Of a stretch of DNA of 64,000 nucleotides, positions 24,953 through 35,051 are shown one piece after another. How positions within the stretch are numbered: the first letter of the stretch is position 1; each line of letters begins with the position of its first letter. Where the stretch lies: the NCBI GenBank assembly GCA_038380435.1, contig JAWZYU010000034.1, positions 19,075,404-19,139,403 on the forward strand, written 5' to 3'. The notes beneath the pieces are model-generated. The model saw only the letters and a program-made list of their open reading frames with translations, was not told the origin of the DNA and did no database searches. The position numbers and the translations under genes are program-made. Source of the stretch: Ryuthela nishihirai. Lineage: Eukaryota; Arthropoda; Arachnida; Araneae; Heptathelidae.

Positions 24953-26034
24953 ATTCAAACTGAATCTTGAACTTTGGTTTTGGATAAAAAAAATTTCGGT
25001 TTGATATCAAAGTCCAAGTAATAATTTTTGCTATCAAACCGATATGTTTATCCAAACCCAAAGTTCAAGATTCAGTAGCAAAGTCCAAGTAATAATTTTT
25101 TTTCAAACCGAAATTTTTATCTAAAACCAAAGTTCAAGATTCAGTAGCAAAGTCCAAGTAATAATTTTGCTATTAAACCGTAATTTTTATCGAAACCCAA
25201 AGTTCAAGATTCAGTAGCAAAGTTTAAGTAATAATTTTGCTATCAAACAGAAATGTTTATCCAAAACCAAAGTTCAAGATTCAGTAGCAAAGTCCAAGTA
25301 ATAATTTTGCTGTCAAACCGAATGTTTATTCAAAACCAAAGTTCAAGATTCAGTAGCAAAGTCCAAGTAATAATTTTTTTTCAAACCGAAATTTTTATCT
25401 AAAACCAAAGTTCAAGATTCAGTAGCAAAGTCCAAGTAATAATTTTGCTATCAAACCGTAATTTTTATCGAAACCCAAAGTTCAAGATTCAGTATCAAAG
25501 TCCAAGTAATAATTTTTTTATCCAAAACCAAAATTCAAGATTCAGTAGCAAAGTCCAAGCAATAATTTTTTTTCAAACCGAAATTTTTATCTAAAACCAA
25601 AGTTCAAGATTCAGTAGCAAAGTCCAAGTAATAATTTTTTTTCAAACCGAAATTTTTATCTAAAACCAAAGTTCAAGATTCAGTAGCAAAGTCCAAGTAA
25701 TAATTTTTTTCCAAACAGAAATTTTTATCTAAAACCAAAGTTCAAGATTCAGTAGCAAAGTCCAAGTAATAATTTTGCTATCAAACCATAATTTTTATCG
25801 AAACCCAAAGTTCAGGTTTCAGTAGCAAAGTCTAAGTAATAATTTTGCTATCAAACAGAAATGTTTATCCAAAACCAAAGTTCAAGATTCAGTAGCAAAG
25901 TCCAAGTAATAATTTTGCTATCAAACCGAATGTTTATTCAAAACCAAAGTGCAAGATTCAGTAGCAAAGTCCAAGTAATAATTTTTATCCAAAACCGAAG
26001 TTCAAGATTCAGTAGCAAAGTTCAAGATTCAGTT

Positions 26035-26112
26035 TTGGTTCTGTTGAGTATTTAAGAAGAGTCTGAAGCGATTCCAAGTCACTTTGACTTTCCCCTCCTG
26101 AAGAGTAAGTAG
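26035..26112 (+). promoter_or_regulatory. promoter-like module facing the viral core, left
   Basis: GTTGAGTATTTAAGAAG at 26,043-26,059, followed by AAGCGATTCCAAGTCACTTT and GACTTTCCCCTC. It lies at the inner edge of the minisatellite and points toward the polymerase gene. The mirrored copy is at 33,508-33,572. Confidence 0.4.
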
Positions 26113-26140
26113 TTATTTTTTGTATGTTTTTTCAAAGTTG

Positions 26141-26194
26141 CTTAGTTGAATCGCTGGTCGCCCGTTGGCGTGGGCGGCCAGCGATTCAACTAAG
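26141..26194. other. hairpin, 23-bp arms, 8-base loop
   Basis: CTTAGTTGAATCGCTGGTCG is mirrored by the complement around GTTGGCGT with one mismatch. The other two copies of this flank (about 33,420-33,460 and 63,685-63,735) keep only the first arm, so the palindrome is specific to the left side. Confidence 0.8.
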
Positions 26195-26224
26195 TCCAGC
26201 ATTCAGTATAGAAATTTGAAAAGA

Positions 26225-26293
26225 ATGTCTTGTAAAGTGAAAATGATCGTTAAAATTAAGATCAGAATTTTTAGGATCTTCAAAAACATTTGA
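26225..26293 (+). CDS. possible 22-residue basic peptide
   Basis: ATG to TGA reading MSCKVKMIVKIKIRIFRIF plus three residues, rich in Lys, Arg and Ile. The other copies of the flank (63,769-63,837 on plus, and the mirror near 33,309-33,377 on minus) keep the frame, start and stop with five amino-acid changes. It lies about 180 bp downstream of the inward promoter-like module. It may be chance in slowly changing repeat DNA. Confidence 0.2.
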   Translation: MSCKVKMIVKIKIRIFRIFKNI

Positions 26294-26648
26294 ACGGATT
26301 AATTGAAATTTTCTCTTAAGAATATTTCATCAGATTCAATTAGAAGGTTAAAAAAACTTTTCTACAGAAAGAATAATTGAAACATTTACGCTAAAAATAT
26401 ATCACGGACCGCATTCAGCTGCCGCCACGTCAGAAATATTCTATTGACAATTTGGAAAGATCGTTAACTGAGCTTCAGTTTCGTAATCAGGTCAAAGTAC
26501 GAGGTCACGAGACGAGACGTAATGCAGGATGTTATCGAAATAAACACAGCTGAGTTGATGAATTAAATGATAAGTTGGAAATCCTCTTTTTAAACGAATT
26601 TAAATAGTTTAAAATACTAAGGTCATAAAATACTAAAATACTAAAATA

Positions 26649-27902
26649 CCAACAATCCTTTAGTAGATACATATGAGAGAAGTAAACCACAAAACTATAT
26701 CATATACTTTGATGCAAACAATTTATATGGCTGGGCAATGTCTCAACCTCTTCCAACTGGTAATTTCAAATGTGTAAATAATATTGACTTGTTTAATATT
26801 CCAGACTACAGCAAAAAGGGTTATTTCTTCGAAGTTTATCTAGAATATCCGGCACATCTACACGATTTACACAATGATTTCCCCTTGGTTCCTGAAAAAT
26901 TGAAACTTTCTAATAGTAGTGTCTCATTCTTGATTCCAAATCTGTTCCACAAGCAAAATTATGTCGTTCACTAAAGGTTACTTAAACTCTATGTGGAACT
27001 GGGATTGAGGGTGAAACAGGTGCATAGAATCTTGGAATTTGATCAAAAACCATGGCTGAAACCTTACATAGATTTTAATACAACAAAACGAATTAATGCC
27101 ATAAATAATCTTGAAAAAGACTTTTTCAAACTGATGAACAATGTTATATATGGCAAATGTTTAGAAAATAGGTGAAAGAGAAAAAAATGCCACATACTGA
27201 AGAAAAGCTTAAAAAATTAGTTGCAAATCCCAGGTACATTTCTTGTGTTAAACTTGCAGAAAAGTTCGCAATTCTCCATATGAAAAAGTAAAATATTATA
27301 TTAGATAAACCATATTACATTGCTGTAACGATTTTGGAGTTCAGTAAATTAAACATGTATAATTTCTTCTACAATTTTCTGAAACCAAAATTTAATGCAG
27401 AATTGTTGTTTACCGATACTGATTCCTTCTGTGTCGATATCCAGACAGATGACATATACGAGAAATTTAACTCAGACTACTTTGATTTCTCAAATTCCCC
27501 CACAAACCATGCATTATACAGTGAATCAAATAAAATGGTTCCAGGAAAATTTAAAGACGAATTAAAAGGTCTTCCAATCAAAGAGGTTGTTGCTTACGTC
27601 CAAAATTGCATTCTATAGATGCTCCAATTCCCAAAAAAGCAGCTAACGGAGTAAGAAATGAATTTAGTGACGAAGATTATCGGCAATGTCTATTTGATGG
27701 AAAAATCCTATATACGCAACAAACAGAATTTCGATCTGAGCAACATGATGTACACGTATACCAAATTAAAAAAATTGCTTTATCCCAAGAATACACAAAA
27801 CGACATGTCATCAATGGAACTTCTTCTTATGCTTTTGGAAACTATCGAATATCAGATATGTATAGTAAAGTAGGAAATACCATTTACAAAACATTGAACT
27901 GA
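26649..27902 (+). pseudogene. protein-primed DNA polymerase B, C-terminal part, broken
   Basis: Family B polymerase of the organellar/viral protein-primed type. Motif A appears as YFDANNLYGWAMSQ (about 26,710), motif B as NNVIYGKCLEN (about 27,135), and motif C as FTDTDSFCVDI (about 27,410), with both catalytic Asp residues kept. The C-terminal region continues to DMYSKVGNTIYKTLN. Stops at 26,972 and about 27,172 and frame changes near 27,180, 27,290 and 27,600 break it. The exonuclease domain and the N-terminal half are absent. It would have replicated the element from a protein primer at the terminal repeats. Confidence 0.85.
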
Positions 27903-27989
27903 AAACAACTGTTAAAAAAAAGGAATTTTTTTTTGCATAATCCGAAGTTGAAATAGACATGACTGTAGTGTGTGTCCAAGAGTAAATTT

Positions 27990-28650
27990 CTAGACAATAC
28001 CAATGTTATTGAACATAATCTTATGTTCCTTTTTGTCAATAATATCGTTTTTTAGCAAAATATCCAAAATTTCGACAATTTCATTTACTACTTCTGTACT
28101 GGTGTTTCCAGCTCGTTTACTGGCAACCAAAATTGATAATTTTTCGCATGTGTCGTCGACACTCTTGTATAGTCCAGAACCAAACTGTTGACTTTCTATT
28201 ACTGTAGCATCATTTTAATCGACTTTAAATATTTTCTAACTGCCTCAATGTGATTATCGATAATTCGATATTTCTCAGTAGTTCTACCATAGCGTTTGGT
28301 TTCTGTAGCCCCCAGTTTCTGAAGATACCCGATTGTTTGGTAAATCATTTCTTTCAGCTCAGGAATGGGGTTTCTCGCCTTAAGATATCATTCGGAAGTT
28401 TTAGTTTATATTGGTTTAATATTTCATCTTGCAAGTTGGAATCTGGATTATAAACGAACGTTTTTTCTGGCATCTCAGTGGGCTCTTCTGGCTCTAAATT
28501 TTTCTTTACATCTTGTATGTTTTTCATGGTTTCTTCACGCACAGTTTCCAGACCTTTTAGCCGTTCGACCACTGGCTTGTGATATTTTTCGAGCGTTTGC
28601 CTAACTCGTTCCTCTGGTCTTACTACTTCAATTAATTTTTGATGGTCCAA
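27990..28650 (-). pseudogene. conserved small gene of the virus-like element, broken
   Basis: Minus strand, convergent with PolB. The N-terminal part is charged and helical (KLIEVVRPEERVRQTLEKYH, then a Glu/Pro-rich linker). The middle has LKEMIYQTIGYLQKLGATE. After a frame change near 28,200 the C-terminus reads GSGLYKSVDDTCEKLSILVA followed by SKRAGNTSTEVVNEI and ends at the stop at 27,990. From memory, proteins of this kind accompany capsid genes in arthropod Polinton-like loci, but I know no function. A minor virion component is possible. Confidence 0.5.
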
Positions 28651-28664
28651 GTTGATACTATAAT

Positions 28665-29840
28665 TTACACTAAAAGAGGGGTTTGTTGTGCAGCATTGCT
28701 TATATATCCATTAGAAATGCATAGATGGTAATTATCTTTGAAAATAGGTGGCGTTAGTAGGTCGAAATTTGTGTTTATCTGTAAAATTGGATGAAACTGC
28801 AATCTGTCTTTTTCCACTTCTTTATCACCATAGGTAAGGCAAATTACAGTATTTTTATCAACGTATAGTTTTGTAGCAGCATCATTGTTTACAATTGGGA
28901 TGCCAACATTCGTAATTCGTTTTCCCTTTGCATCGCCATTAAAACTGCTTCCACTTGATGCAAAAAGTCCATTTTCATTTCCCAATAGAGCATTGGATTA
29001 GCTAGGATCTAACTTTGTCAAGCCATCAACGTAACTTTTTGTTGTCGCTTTTCTGTTATGCCTCAGTTCCCTGAGATTTCCTATTCTCTTACGTTCGCAT
29101 TAAAGACATCCTCGCCAGTTAATGCGACTCTTTCCAAATATCCCTTAGCTACAGCAGCAGAATCAGACTCGTGATCGGCAATATCAAGGATTTGTTGTTT
29201 TTTCTGCATTGAAACTATGCCCGTCGAATGCAATGCTTCGTGGAACGTAAAGCCCCATCTTTATTTCTCACCAATGTATTCATTGGACTATTTTGAACAG
29301 TGGTCAAGTTGTCGACGTAGTGTTTCGTAGTGGCATTGGATGAATCGATCGGTTATGCAAGATTTTTAATGCTTTATTTCTTGTATCGTAATTATCATCG
29401 TCATTGCAAAGTGCCCTTTTTTCCAAATATCGTTTTGTAACTACTCCAGAATCTGCATCTGGTTCAGTAACATTGATTATTTTTTTGTTTCTCGCATCGT
29501 AGCGATTGTTCCGAAAAATTAAAGAAGCATTATTAAGGTATTGAATGGTAGTGGCATCTCCATTCTCTATAAGTCTGCCTATATTCGATATTCTTTCAGT
29601 ATTTGCGTCATAATTTCCCGTGTGATTCAGTGTTATAGACTTTGTTTTAGATATTGTTTTGTCACAGAGTCCCAACCCTCTTCCGAATTGGCGATATTTC
29701 ACAATTTTTTATTACTCATGTCGTAGTCCCCATTGTGTGTCAATTTAAAACCGACACCTGGAATTCCCGCTGTCCTCTTTCGGGACCGGTCTCAGAGCTC
29801 ATGACACCAAACTTTGTCTAGTAATTCATCTTTATTTACC
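28665..29840 (-). pseudogene. fibre-like repeat protein of the virus-like element, broken
   Basis: Built of at least six copies of a repeat of about 35-40 residues on the plan YD.RNKKI.NV..P...DA.TK.YL, for example YDARNKKIINVTEPDADSGV at about 29,470 and ITNVGIPIVNNDAATKLYVD at about 28,880. Such repeats form trimeric fibres in phage tail proteins, so a virion attachment fibre is likely by analogy. The C-terminal 70 residues (QFHPILQINTNFDLLTPPIF) are a different fold and could be the knob. The start overlaps the end of the ATPase gene. Stops and at least four frame changes make it inactive. Confidence 0.6.
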
Positions 29841-30508
29841 AAAGTTTTTTCTGTACTTGAGAGGCATGTGTTGGTTTTTTTTATCGATTAATAAGAAATC
29901 GTGTGGTTTTGAAACTGCATATGCATAACACTGCATAAAAATATCTTTCCTGATTTCTGTTGCATGATCCATTTGTATCTGCAACATTTCTCTCTTGTTC
30001 TGCATATTAAAGAATATAAAATAATTACACTGTAGTCGAATGTCTTTTGGAGTCGAAAAATAACTCTGTGTCAGGTAAATCAATGATATGTTCTTTTTCC
30101 TTCCTCTGACGAATAATTCTTCGATGAGTTTTTCATCTCTTGCCGTTACGAAATCGTCGAAAACAATTAAATTTTGCATGTCGGGATCTAGTTCGTTGAC
30201 CTTGACGATGTCTTCTGTACTGGAAGAGAAAGTTGCAATTGCGATTTTTTCGCCAAATGTTTTCTCCAAAATTTCGTGCAAATCGTCGAATATTTCTTTC
30301 ATAAACTGATATTTCGGCTCGGTTAAATCTTTGGCATATAAAAAGAATTTATTATAGTAGAGATGCTTAAATATTAAGTTAAACAAAAGGTTCGTTTTCC
30401 TGAACCTGATGGACCACTGAATAAAAGTCTAAAAGGCCAGAGAGGTGCTAATACGTTTCTGTTCAAGAATTTCTCATCTTCTTCAAAGTCAAAATTTTGA
30501 ATCTCCAT
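29832..30508 (-). pseudogene. A32/FtsK-HerA-like packaging ATPase, broken
   Basis: Starts at ATG 30,506-30,508, six bases after the integrase stop. It shows the P-loop with GPSGSGK near 30,400, Walker B NLIVFDDFV at about 30,165, and the downstream ISLIYLTQSYF helix-strand typical of FtsK/HerA packaging motors. The C-terminus is KYRKNFGK. A one-base frame change within the P-loop A-run (about 30,396-30,400) separates the P-loop from the rest, so the gene cannot make a working protein. It would have driven DNA into the capsid. Confidence 0.85.
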
Positions 30509-30513
30509 TTGCT

Positions 30514-31557
30514 TTATTTAAAAAGATCATCCTCTTTGACCCAGGAATTAAATGTATTATCATAAACAAACCGTTTAACATAATACTCGTTTTTATTATT
30601 CTTCACTCTAGTTTTCAGAATAGTTTCAACTTTATAAATGTCATCTTGCTTTTCGTATTTCACCATTTCTTGGGTGTAAAAATTACCAATGATTGGTTCT
30701 CCTTTCAGATCTTTGATCTTATAGGTTATGGGATCTGTATTCAGAACTTCAGCAATTTCAAAAATCTCTTCTGTTAAATTCGACAGATAACCTTTTCTAA
30801 ACGGTGTCTTGTACTTGGTGATTCTCACTCTGTCGCGAATTTTAAATTTTGGTGCTGTAATAGATTAATTCTTTTACCAAACAGATTAAAACAAACAATA
30901 TCTTTGTTTTTCTGCAAGCTTGCCTCTTTTGGGGTCATTCTTATTAATCTGTGATAAGAAGTCTGGTAATTCTTAACGAGGTTTGGTACATTGTAATTCT
31001 TAACGAGTGCGGATCTATCCATTTTCTAGTGTTATTAGCAGTGAAATATTTCGACATTTTTGTCTTAGAGTCCTATTAAACCCTTCCACAATTTGAGCTT
31101 TAGTCTCATTTTCAGTGGCAAACCAATGGACACCTCGTTGATTAAACAATGCTCGAGTTTCTTTATTGATAAACCCAGTTCCCTTATCCGTTTGTAACTT
31201 GGATGGCTTAAAAATTTCGACAAATGCTTAGGTAATCTCATTACTCGTTTTCTTTTTAATAGGTATTGCCCAGGCGAATTTGCTGAAAATGTCAATCACG
31301 GTTAAAATGTAATTCGTGTGGTTACTGTGAAATTTAAATTTTTGCATATTGATTAAATCACTCTGCCACCTGTCGTCTACATTCTAGACATAAACCCGTC
31401 TGGTTTCGAATATTTTATAAATTGGTTTGTGTAACGTGTACACATCTTGTTGTTGGAGAAATCTTTTTACTTCTTTTTCAGTCAATCCAGTTTTGCGCAT
31501 TAGATCTTTTATGCCGGATAATCCCTTTAATGGGTCATAGTAAACGGAAGAAAGCAT
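30514..31557 (-). pseudogene. Polinton-type integrase with chromodomain, broken
   Basis: Starts at ATG 31,555-31,557, next to the PLA2 gene's stop. The N-terminal helical region has DLMRKTGLTEKEVKRFL. The DDE core has VIDIFSKFAWA, LQTDKGTGFIN and IVEGFNRTL, giving the Asp-Asp-Glu triad, and is followed by NYQTSYHRLIRMTPKEA. The last 50 residues (KVETILKTRVKNNKNEYYVK and NSWVKEDDLF) read as a chromodomain, although the GYD segment is altered to VYD. Stops at about 31,386 and 31,230 and frame changes near 31,050 and 30,860 break it. It would have inserted the element, with the chromodomain guiding it to marked chromatin. Confidence 0.85.
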
Positions 31558-31558
31558 C

Positions 31559-31800
31559 TTATTTCTTGTGTCCTAAACCGAACAGTTTCTTTGTTTTAAT
31601 GATTGGTTTGATTATCGTTCTTGAAATTCTTTCTCCTAAAGTTGGGTTCTGAATTTCATCCAAATCATTTAATAATTCTTGGTCGGCTTCGTGCCTCTTT
31701 TTAGTTTCTGTAGATTTGCTGTAAGAAATGTCGTGCTTTTTGCAGGCTTTTTCCCACATTAAGATTTGTTTTTCGTTTGGCACGAGGATATAAAATAGAT
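31559..31800 (-). pseudogene. PLA2-like (parvovirus-type) domain protein, partial
   Basis: Reads ACKKHDISYSKSTETKKRHE, then AD and an acidic helix. His-Asp-x-x-Tyr-Ser-Lys followed by Arg-His-x-Ala-Asp is the catalytic helix pattern of the phospholipase A2-like domain found in parvovirus capsid proteins and in proteins of adintoviruses and Polintons, where it helps the particle cross membranes. The Ca-loop just before it reads FILVPN instead of the usual glycine-rich YLGPGN, so catalysis is doubtful. The C-terminus ends LFGLGHKK. Upstream the frame is lost within about 20 residues. Confidence 0.6.
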
Positions 31801-31935
31801 TTTTCTGAAGGAAAGTTACGAAAAATACTAGGGTTCGAATCGAAAATTATCGATGCAGCAAAAAACGAAGGAAAGTAGACAATAGACGATAATTCCACGA
31901 CAAAATAAGAGTACTTTTAATATCGAGAAACCAAT

Positions 31936-33152
31936 GTGAATGTTAAAAATTTAGAAAAAGACGAAATATTTACCAAAGATATGGACGTTTTTCTACATCC
32001 GCACAATATTTATATACACGTCAGAGGCAAAATAATGAATGGGTCTGATATCGGCGGCAATGATGTAGTTACGACGATCAATAACGGATACAACATTTTT
32101 AAGAGAGCTCAATATTATATTGAAAGCAGAGAATTGGAAGGTATTGAACTGCCAGGAGTGACGACCACGATTCAAAATTTAATTGATTTTACCGAAGACT
32201 TTTCACACGGTGCTGCCACAAGTATGATGTGGTTCAAAGATACGGCAGACAGTTCGAAAATGAATAAGTATTTGTACGACGGAGGCGAAGATAAACTAGA
32301 CACGAATAATAAAATAAAGGATTTTGCACAAGCGTTGAAGAAATATCCTGAATTCAATCAAGGATTCTCGGACAGATAATAAATTACAAAAAATAGTTAA
32401 AACGTAAGTTTATTCTTACCACTGAATCGGCTGCTTCGATTCTGCCAAGACGTGGATAAAGTGTTTCGCGGTGTAAAACATACCATAAAAATTGAAAAAA
32501 GTGATGACAAAGACATTATTCATATAGTTGGGGCTACATTGTATAAATTTGAAATATCTCATGTATCTTGGTTTATTCCAAAAGTGGAACCATCACTACA
32601 AGTACTTGCAAAACCAGAATCTCAGTTAGCAAGCGGCAATCCACATGAAATCTTTTGGGAATCGTGCAAACTGTACAAATCTGACACTCGAATTGACTCT
32701 CAGGTCAGTTGACGGGTTACTACAACTCAAAACAAACCTGTCCATCTTTATGTCGTCTTACAAAAGTCTAACCGATTAAATAATAAAACTAGAAATAATA
32801 TGGTATTTGATCACATGTTACTAGAACGGATTCAGATCAGAGTGAATAGCAAACAGTTTTCCGAACAAGAATTCGAGTGCAACTTTGAACCCAACACTTT
32901 AGACTATGCACGAGTTTACAACAGTTTTTAGCTGCAAAAAACATGAATATCGACTTGGGTACACAAGTCAGTTACCAAGATTTTATGAAACTGTATCAGA
33001 TATTCCACTTCGATGTCAGCAAATACTAATCACGTCTATATGAATTATCAGCAACTGCTGATATCGAAATACGATTTAAATTAAATATACCGCCAAACGA
33101 ATTATATCACGTATATTGTGTAATTGTCTCAGAACGGAAAACAACTTTATAA
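31936..33152 (+). pseudogene. double jelly-roll major capsid protein, broken
   Basis: Plus strand, divergent from the PLA2/integrase block. Segment 1 (31,936-32,379) has DVFLHPHNIYIHVRGKI, NGYNIFKRAQYYIESRELEG and MMWFKDTADSS. Segment 2 (32,452-32,712) has FRGVKHTIKIEKSDDKDIIH and FEISHVSWFIPKVEPSL. Segment 3 has SNRLNNKTRNNMVFDHM, and the C-terminus has ELYHVYCVIVSERKTTL. This order matches my recollection of double jelly-roll capsid proteins of adintovirus/Polinton type. Deletions at about 32,380-32,450 and stops near 32,712, 32,928 and 33,029 break it. The first in-frame codon shown is GTG and the true start is lost. The palindrome's left arm includes its last bases. Confidence 0.75.
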
Positions 33153-33507
33153 CCACTAAAGGGAAAACTTTTAGTTGTTGGCTGAAAAAACTATTTCAAA
33201 TGCAATCAAAATTTACATGTATTTGCACGCTTTAAAAAAAATATATGTTCCCCACTTCTAATTGAATCTGATGAAATGTTTTTAAGAGAAAATATCAATT
33301 AATCCGTTCAAATGTTGTTGACCATCCTAAAAATTCTAATCTTAATTTTAACGATCATTTTCACTTCACGAGACATTCTTTTCAAACTTCTCTAGTGAAT
33401 GCTGGACTTTGAAAAATTGACGGCCGCCTGCGCCAATGGGCGACCAGCGATTCAACTAAGCAACTTTGAAAAAAAACATACAAAATACATAAAAAAATAA
33501 ATACCTA

Positions 33508-33572
33508 CTCTTCACGAGGGGAAAGTCAAAGTCACTTGGAATCGCTTGAGACCCTTCTTAAATATTCCACAG
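33508..33572 (-). promoter_or_regulatory. promoter-like module facing the viral core, right
   Basis: On the minus strand GGAATATTTAAGAAGGGTCT, then CAAGCGATTCCAAGTGACTT and GACTTTCCCCTC. Mirror of 26,035-26,112. Confidence 0.4.
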
Positions 33573-34112
33573 AACCAAAACTGAATCTTGAACTTTGATT
33601 TTGAATAAAATTTCGGATTGATAGCAAAAATTATTACTTGGATTTTTGGTTTTGTTTTGGATAAAAATTTCGGTTTGATAGCAAAATTATAGCTTGGACT
33701 TTGCTACTGAATCTTGAACTTTGATTTTGAATAAAAATTTCGGTTTGATAGCAAAATTATAGCTTGGACTTTGCTACTGAATCTTGAACTTTGATTTTGA
33801 ATAAAAATTTCGGTTTGATAGCAAAAATTATTACTTAGACTTTGCTACTGAAACTTGAACTTTGGTTTTGGATAAAAATTACGGTTTGATAGCAAAATTA
33901 TTACTTGGACTTTGCTACTGAATCTTGAACTTTGTTTTTAGATAAAAATTTCGGTTTGAAAACAAAATTATTATTGGACTTTGCTACTGAATCTTGAACT
34001 TTGGTTTCGGATAAACATATCGGTTTGATAGCAAAAAATATTACTTGGACTTTGCCATCAAATTGAAATTTTTTTTTATCCAAAACCAAAGTTCAAGATT
34101 CAGTTTGAATTC

Positions 34113-34200
34113 TGTTGAGTATTTAAGAAGGTCTCAAGCGACTCCAGGTCACTTTGACTTTCCCCTCTGGTATAGAGTCCCAATCTAGCGTAAGTACGAC
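34113..34200 (+). promoter_or_regulatory. outward promoter-like module 1 with splice donor
   Basis: TTGAGTATTTAAGAAGGTCT, then GTCACTTTGACTTTCCCCTC, AGAGTCCCAATCTAGC and GTAAGTACG. The donor-like GT is at 34,190-34,191, about 70 bp after the TATA-like box. Confidence 0.4.
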
Positions 34201-34364
34201 TTAAATACATTTAATTGTAAAGCTGGAACGGGAATTATTACGTGGACTTTAGTAAGATAAATATTTTAATATTCTTATAGCAAAATTATTACTTGAACTT
34301 TGATTAGATGAAAATTTTAATATTCTTCTATGATAAGAAATTTATTCAGTTTTGGTTTTAAATT

Positions 34365-34455
34365 TCGGTTGAGTATTTAAGAAATATCTCAAGCGATTCG
34401 AAGTTAGTTTGAGATCCCCCTTCGGTATAGAGTCCCAATCTAAGGTAAGTACGAT
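34365..34455 (+). promoter_or_regulatory. outward promoter-like module 2 with splice donor
   Basis: A second copy 254 bp further on: GAGTATTTAAGAAATATCTC, AGAGTCCCAATCTAAG, then GTAAGTACG. The 60 bp after the donor are nearly identical in both modules (CATTTAATTGTAAAGCTGGA). Confidence 0.4.
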
Positions 34456-35051
34456 TTAAATACATTTAATTGTAAAGCTGGAACGGGAATTATTAAGTGG
34501 ATTTTCGTTAGATAAAGTTTTAATATTATTGTAGCAAAATTATTACTTGAACGTTGCTTAAATAAAAGTTTTATTTTTCTTGTAGCGAAATAATTACTTC
34601 GGACTTTGATTAAAATTTTAATATTTTTCTATAATAAAAAATTTATTCACTTTTGGATAAAACTTCTAATATTCTTCTTTGATAACAGAATTAATACTTT
34701 GGACTTTGCTTAGAAAGTTTTGATTCTGCTGTATCCAGTGAAGTGTATGATAACTTAACAAAACACATCATTTTTTTATCTCATATACACACACCTCATT
34801 TCAACCTATTTCATTTTATCTCATACACACTTACCTCATTTCAACCTAATTCATTTAAACTAATTCACAAATTAGTTTAAACCTCATCTTTAAAAAAATT
34901 TAAACAAGTTTTTAACATGCTAAAAACACCCCCGTTTTTTCTAATTTTCTCACATATTTTCACAAAAAACCACAACAAACATACTTCTTTCCCTCATCCC
35001 CCATAATTTTCCCATATTATTTTCATAGAATTCTCGAGCCCCTTTTACTGT

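Larger units (their letters stand above)
24200..26032 (+). repeat. minisatellite, 69-70-bp unit
   Basis: From 25,010 to 26,030 about 15 units on the plan AAGTTCAAGATTCAGTAGCA, then AAGTCCAAGTAATAATTTTG, then CTATCAAACCGAAATTTTTA, at a spacing of 69-70 bp. Some units are short by a small deletion. From 24,200 to 24,870 more diverged units (GTTCAAGTAATAATTTTGCT) are mixed with promoter-like blocks. Small in-frame peptides across it are repeats and not genes. Confidence 0.92.
22765..26348 (+). repeat. left long inverted repeat flanking the virus-like element
   Basis: Matches the reverse complement of 33,252-36,178: the Gypsy RT fragment outermost, then an AT-rich zone with TTTAAACTAATTTGTGAATT, then the minisatellite, then a conserved inner end finishing near CAGATTCAATTAGAAG. 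The left copy is about 0.65 kb longer, mainly from extra minisatellite units. The same sequence occurs again at the right end of the window (60,960-63,886). It is either the terminal repeat of the Polinton-like element or an inverted segmental duplication around it. Confidence 0.75.
26348..33252. mobile_element. fossil Polinton/adintovirus-like element core
   Basis: Gene order: PolB (+), conserved small gene (-), fibre-like (-), packaging ATPase (-), integrase (-), PLA2-like (-), double jelly-roll capsid (+). PolB plus retroviral-type integrase plus A32-like ATPase plus double jelly-roll capsid defines Polintons/Mavericks and the related adintoviruses. Every long gene has stops or frame shifts, the N-terminal half of PolB is missing, and I find no single jelly-roll penton or protease gene. 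The core is about 6.9 kb, against 15-20 kb for whole elements, and is flanked by long inverted repeats. It is an old, inactive copy. Confidence 0.85.

Noticed and set aside
25861..26055. Repeated peptide frame (SSRFSSKVQ) in the minisatellite
   Set aside because: It follows the 69-70-bp unit and exists only where unit lengths happen to keep the frame.
26394..26556. Open stretch before PolB (LPPRQKYSIDNLERSLTELQ)
   Set aside because: 53 codons between stops, not in frame with PolB and with no known match. It could be the remains of another viral gene but cannot be supported.
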